NCBI GenBank assembly: GCA_031394355.1
Contig: JANNSU010000068.1
Span: 1-5,486, forward strand
From: JAEUMY01 sp031394355
Lineage (GTDB): Bacteria > Pseudomonadota > Gammaproteobacteria > Burkholderiales > Usitatibacteraceae
Direction of reading: 5' to 3'
Length of the DNA: 5,486 nucleotides
The notes beneath the pieces are model-generated. The model was given only the letters and a program-made list of their open reading frames with translations. It did not search any database and had not been told where the DNA came from. The stretch's first letter is position 1. Each line of letters begins with the position of its first letter. Shown piece by piece: positions 1 through 5,486 of the stretch. A program made the translations under genes and the position numbers.

Positions 1-17
1 CATTGAGCTACACCCGC
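1..17 (-). tRNA. tRNA-Gly, 5' end only (cut by window edge)
   Basis: Read on the minus strand, the window ends with GCGGGTGTAGCTCAATG. This is the 5' acceptor strand (GCGGGTG), T8, A9 and the start of the D arm (GCTCAATG) of a typical bacterial tRNA-Gly. It lies 45 bp downstream of tRNA-Tyr on the same strand, and Tyr followed by Gly is the order known from the tRNA cluster ahead of tuf in beta- and gammaproteobacteria. The anticodon is outside the window, so the glycine call rests on the 5' sequence and the context. It is probably co-transcribed with the tRNA-Tyr. Confidence 0.75.
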
Positions 18-62
18 AAATTCACTTCTTCAATTCACCTGCCCATGACACCTTGAAGACCT

Positions 63-148
63 TGGTGGAGAGGGCTGGATTCGAACCAGCGTACTCGTAA
101 GAGGGCAGATTTACAGTCTGCTGCCATTAACCACTCGGCCACCTCTCC
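63..148 (-). tRNA. tRNA-Tyr (anticodon GTA)
   Basis: A complete class II tRNA reads on the minus strand. The acceptor stem is GGAGAGG (148-142) paired with CCTCTCC (73-67), followed by discriminator A and an encoded CCA (65-63). The D arm is GCCGAGTGGTTAATGGC. The anticodon stem GCAGA/TCTGC encloses the loop CTGTAAA with anticodon GTA. A long variable arm follows, as expected for bacterial tRNA-Tyr, and then a T arm with stem GCTGG/CCAGC and loop TTCGAAT. At 86 nt including CCA the size is normal. It decodes UAC and UAU. No mismatch or intron is visible. Confidence 0.97.
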
Positions 149-160
149 ACGGAACCCGGC

Positions 161-189
161 ATTATCCATATTTTTGAGCCAAAGGTCAA
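161..189 (-). promoter_or_regulatory. sigma-70 promoter of the tRNA-Tyr/tRNA-Gly unit
   Basis: On the minus strand the -35 box TTGACC (189-184) and the -10 box GATAAT (166-161) are each one base off consensus and are separated by exactly 17 bp. Transcription should start near 154, about six bases before the mature tRNA 5' end at 148. The bases after the -10 box read GCCGGG. Such a GC-rich discriminator is typical of stable-RNA promoters under stringent (ppGpp) control, so that mode of regulation is inferred here. Confidence 0.8.
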
Positions 190-347
190 ACCCGGACGCC
201 CCTCCTGCCAGTTTTTTGGTTGCCTCTGGCGGCAGATCGCTCAAAGCGGCGCAGCCAGCAAGAATTGGTAGCAAGTAGCTATCCAATCTGATGAATACGA
301 TAAAATCCGCCTCGCCCAATCCCATATTCATTGTCGGTACTCTATCC

Positions 348-1733
348 ATGAAAAATCTATTCTCAACAGCACACGGCGCCGCCTTTTTCATTGGCCTAAT
401 TTCTCTATCGGCAATGCACGCAACCCATTCACAGGTAGTGGGCGCCAACACTGCGGGGCAAAATACCCCGGGCGTTGCGATCAGCGATGAACCCTACGCA
501 CTCTACGATGGCTTGGTGCGCGAGATGCGGAATGGCGGCTATGTGCTTTATATGCGGCATGGCGCTGCGCCGACAAATACGTCCGACAAACGTGGTACTG
601 GTGCCTGGTGGCAGGATTGCGCAAATACACAACGCCTTGTCCCGGATGCACAACCGCGCGTCCGCGCAATCGCCGATGCATTGGTACGCCAGCGAGTTAT
701 CATTTATGAACTCCATACCAGCGAATTTTGTCGTGCCGTTGATACCGCAACCCATTTCGGAACAATTGCAGCAAGACGTACATCTGCATTGAACGATGTC
801 AGCGCATTGCCGGACACACAAGCGCAAACGCTCACAAGATATGCTGGCGGAATTCAACTTTTACTATCAGATTCGACGCCGCCCAAAGTGAACCGGGTGC
901 TCGTTGGTCACGCATTGCCTCCCAATGTCGTCCACCCAGCCCTGACCTATTTGCCGGAAGGCCATGTAGCGATATTCAAAGCAGAGGGAAACGGTCGATT
1001 CCACCATGTGACAAGCCTCTCACCGGGACAATGGCAATGGCTCGGCAAGCAGGCAGTTCAAGACCAGGCCGCTCCACCTCTGGCACAGAGCATTGCCGGA
1101 AATCCCCAGGTAGCACCGGCAATTCCCGCTCTGCCGACCCAGATCCTCATTGCTCCGGAAAAAGAGCTCAAAGGTATCGCTTTGGTGCAAGCCCTGCGTC
1201 GTGGCGGGTTCAACCTCTATATGCGACATGCGCAGGCTACTGTTGGCCAGGACGGCAATCTGCTGCAAACGCCAATTTGGTGGGAAAACTGCGCAATCCA
1301 GCGAAATATGTCCGATTTTGGTCGGGAACAGGCACGCAAGGTCGGCACAGGGATCAAGGCTTTGAAAATCCCCGTGGATCAGGTGCTTACCGCGCAATTT
1401 TGCCGCACCCGCGAAACAGGGCATCTGCTGGGCCTTGGCCCCATCGAAGTGACGGAGGATATCAATCACCAGATTGGTCAGCGCGCGGGTGTTGACATAA
1501 ATGCGACCCGATTCAAGCGGCTGGCCGAAACGCCCGCTAAGGGTATGAACAATGTGCTGGTTTCGCACACTCACGGCAGCCCGCGTGTTGAAGAACGAAT
1601 TATGGGTGGTATCCAGGAAGCCGAAATTGTGGTGTATCAGCCGGACGGCAAAGGCGGCACCGAGCCGGTGGCTAGAATTCCCGTGCCCGACTGGGAAACA
1701 TTGGCAAAGGCTATGGCGGCCGTAAAGTCGTAG
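348..1733 (+). CDS. exported protein with two tandem histidine-phosphatase domains
   Basis: Probable 461-aa secreted protein. The ATG at 348 was chosen because it gives a signal peptide (MKN, a hydrophobic run AAFFIGLISL, then a polar segment with possible cleavage near residues 25-28). An ATG at 291 is in frame but puts 19 extra residues before the signal. Neither start has a clear Shine-Dalgarno. No lipobox is seen. Two histidine-phosphatase (branch 1-like) domains follow. Domain 1 (about 54-231) has YMRHG with H71, FCRA with R129, and VGH with H188. Domain 2 (about 273-456) has YMRHA with H294, FCRTRET with R353, and VSH with H407. A Pro/Ala-rich linker (about 240-268) separates them. Each half also has a WW..C motif. 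The protein has only four cysteines (C91, C128, C315, C352), two per domain. The N-terminal His/Arg residues are those that form the phosphohistidine pocket in this superfamily, so both domains could be active. The substrate is unknown. Family relatives are usually single-domain. The fold is confident, the function is not. Confidence 0.9.
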   Translation: MKNLFSTAHGAAFFIGLISLSAMHATHSQVVGANTAGQNTPGVAISDEPYALYDGLVREMRNGGYVLYMRHGAAPTNTSDKRGTGAWWQDCANTQRLVPDAQPRVRAIADALVRQRVIIYELHTSEFCRAVDTATHFGTIAARRTSALNDVSALPDTQAQTLTRYAGGIQLLLSDSTPPKVNRVLVGHALPPNVVHPALTYLPEGHVAIFKAEGNGRFHHVTSLSPGQWQWLGKQAVQDQAAPPLAQSIAGNPQVAPAIPALPTQILIAPEKELKGIALVQALRRGGFNLYMRHAQATVGQDGNLLQTPIWWENCAIQRNMSDFGREQARKVGTGIKALKIPVDQVLTAQFCRTRETGHLLGLGPIEVTEDINHQIGQRAGVDINATRFKRLAETPAKGMNNVLVSHTHGSPRVEERIMGGIQEAEIVVYQPDGKGGTEPVARIPVPDWETLAKAMAAVKS

Positions 1734-1768
1734 TCCAGCCTGCAAGGCACTGCGCTACTGCGTTCCAA

Positions 1769-3040
1769 TTACATCTTCAGCGCGGGTGGAATCAATCTAA
1801 CGACCTTCACCATGGTGTCCTGCACCTGCAGAATCTCGATCGGATAGTCGGCAATTTTCACGGCCACACCCGGCTCCGGAATATCTTCGAGATGTTCGAG
1901 AAGCAGTCCGTTGATGGTCTTCGGGCCTTCAAGAGGAAAGTTAAAGCCCAGTTTGCGATTAAGCACCCTTAACGGGCAGGAGCCTTCAACAATCACGCTG
2001 CCGTCGTCCTGTTTGCGGTACAGCCCCGTGTTCATCGGTGACTGGCTGGTGAATTCCCCGACAATTTCCTCGAGTATGTCCTGCAACGTCACCAGGCCCA
2101 GAATCTCGCCATACTCATCGACGACCAGCGCCATGCGCCGCTGGTTTTCCTGGAATTCGGTCAGCTGCTGGAGCAGGGGCGTGCCTTCTGGAATGAAATA
2201 AGGCTCTCGCATAATTTCCCGGAGAGAATCTTTTTCGAGCAACTGATTGCGCGAAACATTCAACACTTTGCGCACATGCACAATGCCGATCACGTTGGAC
2301 AAGTCGCCGTCATAAACCACGACCCGGGTGTGATGCGCGGTGGCAAGGCTGTTTCGGATGTGGTCGATCTTGTCGTTGATATCCACCCCTTCAATCAGCG
2401 CTCGGGGCGTCATGGTGTCGTCAACCGTCATGGTTTCAAGATCGAATAGATTCACCATGATGTTCTGGTGTTTTTTGGGAATAAACTGCCCCCCTTCAAG
2501 CACCAGCGTTCGCAACTCGCCCATTGACAATTGCGCGTGCCCCTCTTCGACCGGCTTGATTCGCATCAGCTTGAGCAGAAGCTGAACAAACAAATTGACG
2601 AACCAGACTATCGGATAGGAAATCTTGAGGAGCGGGGTCAGCACATAGCTCGCCGGCAGTGCGATTTTCTCGGGAAAGCGCGAGCCGATGACTTTGGGGG
2701 TGATTTCACTGAACACCAGAATGAGAAATGTCACCGCACCGGTGGCGGCAGCGAGCACATATTCATCCTTCCCCAGCAGCCGTTCGGCGATGATGGCGGT
2801 AAGCACGGCCGATGCCGAATTGACCAGGTTGTTTCCCAGCAGGATCACCCCAAGCAGGCGATCAGTCTTGGCAAGCAGGGTCTGCGTCATTGCAGCAGAC
2901 CTGCTCCCACTTTTCACCATATGACTCAGGCGATAGCGATTGAGCGCCATCATGCTGGTCTCGGCAATGGAAAAAAAAGCCGAGATCAGCAACAGCAGGA
3001 CAAGTGTTGCGAACAACCAGTTGAGGGGGATCGAATCCAA
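1769..3040 (-). CDS. corB: CorB/YfjD-type CNNM family divalent-cation transporter
   Basis: This 423-aa inner-membrane protein matches E. coli YfjD along its whole length, as I recall that sequence. Residues 1 to about 165 form the DUF21/CNNM transmembrane domain, with hydrophobic segments near 9-24, 63-87, 97-112 and 128-158. Its motifs are SIAET (24-28), NRYRL (34-38), GNNLVN (69-74) and SEITPK (111-116). A CBS pair spans about 205-330, with TMTPR at 209-213, VVDEYGEILGLVT at 306-318 and DILEEIVGEF at 321-330. The C-terminal CorC_HlyC domain (about 345-420) ends the protein. In this family the membrane part moves Mg2+ or Co2+ and the CBS pair binds ATP/Mg. The start is TTG at 3040-3038: it aligns with the E. 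coli N-terminus, whereas the next Met (residue 30) would remove the first membrane segment. No strong Shine-Dalgarno precedes it. It starts 23 bp after the ypjD stop, so the two are probably one operon. The symbol follows the family name; yfjD is the E. coli name. Confidence 0.93.
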   Translation of the reverse strand: MDSIPLNWLFATLVLLLLISAFFSIAETSMMALNRYRLSHMVKSGSRSAAMTQTLLAKTDRLLGVILLGNNLVNSASAVLTAIIAERLLGKDEYVLAAATGAVTFLILVFSEITPKVIGSRFPEKIALPASYVLTPLLKISYPIVWFVNLFVQLLLKLMRIKPVEEGHAQLSMGELRTLVLEGGQFIPKKHQNIMVNLFDLETMTVDDTMTPRALIEGVDINDKIDHIRNSLATAHHTRVVVYDGDLSNVIGIVHVRKVLNVSRNQLLEKDSLREIMREPYFIPEGTPLLQQLTEFQENQRRMALVVDEYGEILGLVTLQDILEEIVGEFTSQSPMNTGLYRKQDDGSVIVEGSCPLRVLNRKLGFNFPLEGPKTINGLLLEHLEDIPEPGVAVKIADYPIEILQVQDTMVKVVRLIPPALKM

Positions 3041-3063
3041 GCGGCTATTCGCGCAATCGTGCT

Positions 3064-3921
3064 TCAGACACGCTTGAGAATGATCTCAAGAACAAACTTG
3101 CTGCCGACGTATGAAAGCAACAGCAGCACAAACCCGATCAGCGTCCAGCGTACAGCGGTGCGGCCTCGCCAGCCGAATTTCCAATGACCCAGCAAGAGGC
3201 CGCCAAAAATAATCCATGAAAACACGGCGAATACGGTTTTGTGAGTCAGTTGAAATGCCTTACCGAACAAGTCCTCGGAAAAAAACACGCCGCTGACCAA
3301 CGTAGCGGTCAACAACAGAAACGCAACACTCAAAAGCTGGAACAATAGCCGCTCGACCCGCAACAGCGGCGGCATGCCCTGAAGCGTTTCGGGCATCGTG
3401 CCGGCATGAAGTCGCTTTTCAAGAAACAACATGAGGAGCGCATGCAATGCAGCGACCGTAAACAGTGCGTACGCCAATATCGCCACCACAAAATGCAGTT
3501 TGAATGCAAAGCCCGCGTAGTGAACGATACGCTGCGCGGGCAGGATAACCGGCAGTAGCGCGGCGGCGACCGCAAGTGGAGACAGGTACATAGTCACCAA
3601 CTTGAGCAACAAGTTGTCAAATCCGATGAGGAAGTACGCCCCCATCACCAGCCAGACAATCAGTGAGACTGCGTGCGAAAAACCGATATTCAATCCATCG
3701 CCATCGAACAGGGAGTAGCCAAGGGCAGCGCCGTGCGCAAACATGGCAGCCACATACGCGGCGCGCAGCAATGCGAGCTTGCTGACCGGACTTGCGCCGG
3801 CGTTCCCGTTTGCGTGCGAAACGATTGGCAGCCAAGCCGCCATCGCAATCAGGGCGTAGAGGGCAGCGGTGGTAAAATTGAGGCCAGTACTTGTCACTTT
3901 TTCGCTAGTCGTGGATGACAC
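3064..3921 (-). CDS. ypjD: YpjD, CcsA-like cytochrome c assembly family membrane protein
   Basis: A 285-aa polytopic membrane protein with about eight hydrophobic segments (near 16-34, 49-70, 82-100, 107-128, 140-166, 192-213, 225-245 and 257-280). It belongs to the cytochrome c assembly (CcsA/CcmC-like) superfamily. Family-style histidines sit at H63 (AHGAALGYSLF), H143 (KLHFVVAILAYALF), H227 (THKTVF) and H246 (GHWKFGWRGR). The stretch MPPLLRVERLLF (183-194) and the C-terminal GWRGR match E. coli YpjD. The tryptophan-rich WWD heme-handling motif of true CcsA/CcmC/CcmF is absent, so a heme-ligation role should not be assumed. The start taken is GTG at 3921-3919, because an in-frame TGA lies three codons upstream. 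A second GTG at 3897 (residue 9) would give 277 aa and fits the E. coli length (263 aa) slightly better; neither has a clear Shine-Dalgarno. It is the first gene of a probable ypjD-corB operon, divergent from ffh. Confidence 0.88.
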   Translation of the reverse strand: MSSTTSEKVTSTGLNFTTAALYALIAMAAWLPIVSHANGNAGASPVSKLALLRAAYVAAMFAHGAALGYSLFDGDGLNIGFSHAVSLIVWLVMGAYFLIGFDNLLLKLVTMYLSPLAVAAALLPVILPAQRIVHYAGFAFKLHFVVAILAYALFTVAALHALLMLFLEKRLHAGTMPETLQGMPPLLRVERLLFQLLSVAFLLLTATLVSGVFFSEDLFGKAFQLTHKTVFAVFSWIIFGGLLLGHWKFGWRGRTAVRWTLIGFVLLLLSYVGSKFVLEIILKRV

Positions 3922-3931
3922 CGTGTGTCAT
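3915..3931. promoter_or_regulatory. perfect inverted repeat over the ypjD start codon
   Basis: ATGACAC-CGT-GTGTCAT is a perfect 7-bp inverted repeat with a 3-bp spacer. The upstream-most ypjD GTG start (3921-3919) lies inside one arm. In DNA it could be an operator. In the ypjD mRNA it could form a 7-bp hairpin with a 3-nt loop that holds the start codon. A repeat of this size is expected about once by chance in a window this long, so only its position argues for function. Confidence 0.35.
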
Positions 3932-3940
3932 TGAATTCAA
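3931..3940. promoter_or_regulatory. second palindrome adjoining the first
   Basis: TTGAATTCAA is a perfect 10-bp palindrome that abuts the inverted repeat at 3915-3931. It lies between ypjD and its most plausible promoter element, close to where ypjD transcription would begin. It could be a regulator half-site pair or chance. Confidence 0.25.
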
Positions 3941-3947
3941 GTTCGAG

Positions 3948-3956
3948 TTTACACCA
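3948..3956 (-). promoter_or_regulatory. possible extended -10 element for ypjD
   Basis: On the minus strand, 3956-3948 read TG-G-TGTAAA, an extended -10 arrangement whose hexamer matches TATAAT at four of six positions. No good -35 box is found 16-18 bp upstream. If it is used, transcription would start near 3941, about 20 nt before the GTG at 3921, and the two palindromes would lie at or just after the start point. Confidence 0.25.
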
Positions 3957-4018
3957 TCCCAATTTTGTTCCCGCAGCCTGTTGCCCGGTGAAATTGTCGC
4001 TTTGTCATTCGAGAAACC

Positions 4019-5416
4019 ATGCTAGATAACCTCACCAATCGCCTTGCAGGCATCGTCAAGACCCTGCGTGGCCAATCGCGATTTACCGAAGAGAACACGG
4101 CGGAAGCGTTGCGCGAAGTGCGCGTTGCCTTGCTCGAGGCCGACGTCGCGCTGCCGGTAGTGAAGGAATTCATTGCGCGTGTCAAAGAGAAGGCTCTGGG
4201 CGCCGAGGTGAAGCAAAGCCTCACACCGGGACAGGCGTTCGTCGGCGTGGTCCATCGCGAGCTGATCGCATTAATGAGCGGCGCAACAGCAGATGCAGAT
4301 GGTGCAACGAACAGGCTGGCGACGCTCAACGTGCTACCGCTGAATCTCGCCACCACACCGCCGGCAATCATATTGATGGCCGGACTGCAAGGCGCGGGCA
4401 AGACCACTACCGCCGGCAAGTTGGCCAAACTTCTGAAAGAACGCCACAAGAAAAAAGTCCTGGTCACCAGCGTGGACGTTTATCGCCCTGCCGCCATCGA
4501 GCAACTAAAAACCTTGGCTGCACAGGTAGGCGTCGATGCCTTTGCGAGCGACATTTCGCAAAAGCCGGTAGATATCGCCCTTGCCGCCAGGCAATGGGCG
4601 AAAACCCATTTTCACGATGTGTTGATCATCGATACCGCTGGTCGCCTCGCCATCGACCAGGCGATGATGGACGAAATCAAGGCGCTTCATGCAGCCGTCG
4701 AACCTATTGAGACCTTGTTCACCGTCGATGCCATGCAAGGACAGGACGCGATCAATGTGGCCAAGGCGTTCAACGAAGCCCTGCCGCTGACGGGTGTCGT
4801 GCTGACCAAATTGGATGGCGATTCGCGTGGTGGTGCCGCGCTTTCCGTGCGGCATGTCACAGGCAAGCCGATCAAATTTGCGGGCGTGTCGGAAAAGATG
4901 GACGGCCTGGAAGTGTTTCACGCCGAACGCATGGCCTCACGTGTGCTGGGCATGGGCGATGTGCTATCGCTGATCGAGGATGTGCAGAAAAACGTCGATC
5001 AGGACGAGGCCAAGAAACTCGCCGACAAGTTCCGCAAGGGCAAGGATTTCGATTTCGAGGATTTCAAGAGCCAGCTTCAACAAATGCGCAAAATGGGTGG
5101 CATGTCAGCAATGATGGATAAGCTCCCCGCGCAACTGTCCCAGGCTGCAAAGGGAGCGCCGGACCTGCAGGAAAAACAGATGCGCCGCACCGAAGGCATT
5201 ATCAATTCCATGACACCTCAGGAGCGTCGCAAACCGGACCTGCTCAAGGCCTCGCGCAAGCGCCGCATTGCTGCCGGCGCAGGCGTCAGCGTTCAGGAAG
5301 TCAACCGCATCATCACCCAGTTCGAACAAATGCAGAAAATGATGAAGATGATGAAGGGTGGCGGACTGGCGAAGATGATGAAAGGCATGAAGGGCATGCT
5401 GCCGGGAATGCGCTAG
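4019..5416 (+). CDS. ffh: signal recognition particle GTPase Ffh (SRP54)
   Basis: A 465-aa cytoplasmic GTPase that, with 4.5S RNA, forms the bacterial signal recognition particle. It binds signal sequences on nascent chains and delivers ribosomes to FtsY and SecYEG. Domains in order are N (1 to about 88), G (about 110-300) and M (about 303-465). G-domain motifs are GLQGAGKTT (122-130, P-loop), DVYRPAA (153-159), DTAGR (205-209), TKLDGD (263-268) and the closing FAGVSEK (287-293). The M domain holds the RNA-binding stretch RRKPDLLKASRKRRIAAGAG (403-422) and 19 methionines from residue 305 on, ending in a Met/Lys/Gly-rich tail. It is slightly longer than E. coli Ffh (453 aa), mainly through an extended N-G linker. 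The ATG at 4019 gives the canonical MLDNLTNRL start; the only Shine-Dalgarno-like sequence is a weak GAG six bases upstream. The gene is divergent from ypjD. No convincing promoter or terminator was found. Confidence 0.98.
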   Translation: MLDNLTNRLAGIVKTLRGQSRFTEENTAEALREVRVALLEADVALPVVKEFIARVKEKALGAEVKQSLTPGQAFVGVVHRELIALMSGATADADGATNRLATLNVLPLNLATTPPAIILMAGLQGAGKTTTAGKLAKLLKERHKKKVLVTSVDVYRPAAIEQLKTLAAQVGVDAFASDISQKPVDIALAARQWAKTHFHDVLIIDTAGRLAIDQAMMDEIKALHAAVEPIETLFTVDAMQGQDAINVAKAFNEALPLTGVVLTKLDGDSRGGAALSVRHVTGKPIKFAGVSEKMDGLEVFHAERMASRVLGMGDVLSLIEDVQKNVDQDEAKKLADKFRKGKDFDFEDFKSQLQQMRKMGGMSAMMDKLPAQLSQAAKGAPDLQEKQMRRTEGIINSMTPQERRKPDLLKASRKRRIAAGAGVSVQEVNRIITQFEQMQKMMKMMKGGGLAKMMKGMKGMLPGMR

Positions 5417-5447
5417 TGCGACTTTCGGATAAGGGGCGGCACGCACA

Positions 5448-5486
5448 ATGATCGGCGACTGCGAGTTCCAGATTCAGGACTGCCTG
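5448..5486 (+). CDS. possible start of a gene cut by the right edge
   Basis: An ATG at 5448 opens a 13-codon frame (MIGDCEFQIQDCL) that runs to the window end without a stop. A purine-rich AAGGGG (5431-5436) lies 11 bases upstream as a possible ribosome binding site. Twelve of the 13 codons end in G or C, as expected for a real gene in this genome. It begins 31 bp after the ffh stop on the same strand, so it could be co-transcribed with ffh. I do not recognise the product, and the stretch is too short to be sure it is coding. Confidence 0.35.
   Translation, partial: MIGDCEFQIQDCL

Noticed and set aside
265..306. Candidate plus-strand promoter for the phosphatase gene (TTGGTA at 265, TACGAT/TAAAAT near 296-306)
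   Set aside because: The spacing between the possible -35 and -10 boxes is 25-30 bp, and no alternative -35 box fits at 16-18 bp.
291..347. Longer start for the phosphatase gene at the ATG at 291
   Set aside because: The added 19 residues would precede a normal signal peptide that starts at the ATG at 348, and there is no ribosome binding site before 291.
63..347. tRNA-associated integration site with the phosphatase gene as cargo
   Set aside because: There is no integrase, no duplicated tRNA 3' end and no direct repeat. The gene lies upstream of the tRNA 5' end, whereas islands usually insert at the 3' end.
1020..1745. A 241-codon minus-strand open frame antisense to the phosphatase gene
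   Set aside because: The plus-strand frame carries clear phosphatase motifs. The antisense product has no recognisable motif and is a shadow of the real gene's codon bias.
2531..3187. A 218-codon plus-strand open frame across the corB start and ypjD end
   Set aside because: It is antisense to two genes with strong family matches, its composition is Gln/Arg/His-rich and non-protein-like, and it bridges the corB/ypjD junction.
3931..4010. Plus-strand promoter for ffh
   Set aside because: TTGAAT, TTTACA, TTGTTC and TTGCCC were tried as -35 boxes; none has a -10 box better than a weak TGAAAT at acceptable spacing.
5416..5446. Possible ffh terminator (GTGCG ... CGCAC)
   Set aside because: The stem is five base pairs with a 21-nt loop and no T-tract follows.

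Overview
The window looks like a proteobacterial chromosome segment, most likely from a betaproteobacterium. The evidence is a moderately GC-rich composition, an ffh/ypjD/corB neighbourhood of the kind known from E. coli and relatives, and a tRNA-Tyr followed by the start of a tRNA-Gly, as in the tRNA cluster ahead of tuf in beta- and gammaproteobacteria. The class assignment is inference; nothing here fixes genus or species.

Layout, left to right. At the left edge on the minus strand are the first 17 bases of a tRNA-Gly (cut by the window) and, upstream of it, a complete tRNA-Tyr(GTA) with an encoded CCA end and a good sigma-70 promoter with a GC-rich discriminator. A plus-strand gene (348-1733) encodes an exported protein with two tandem histidine-phosphatase domains. 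It converges, across a 35-bp gap with no visible terminator, on a minus-strand pair: ypjD (3064-3921, a CcsA-like multi-spanning membrane protein) followed by corB/yfjD (1769-3040, a CNNM/CorB-type divalent-cation transporter). Both members of the pair use non-ATG starts. A 97-bp divergent intergenic region separates ypjD from ffh (4019-5416, plus strand), the signal recognition particle GTPase. After ffh, an open frame beginning at 5448 runs off the right edge.

How the parts relate. Ffh delivers nascent membrane proteins to the inner membrane; YpjD and CorB are inner-membrane proteins encoded by a likely two-gene operon transcribed away from it. The adjacency is conserved in E. coli, but a direct functional link is not shown. 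The phosphatase gene is not part of that conserved group and appears to be an independent unit.

The most unusual items are the two-domain phosphatase, whose halves carry matching cysteine pairs with identical 37-residue spacing, and two abutting palindromes at the ypjD start in the divergent ypjD/ffh region. I see no mobile element, CRISPR array, phage gene or defence system, and no clear candidate for a wholly new system.
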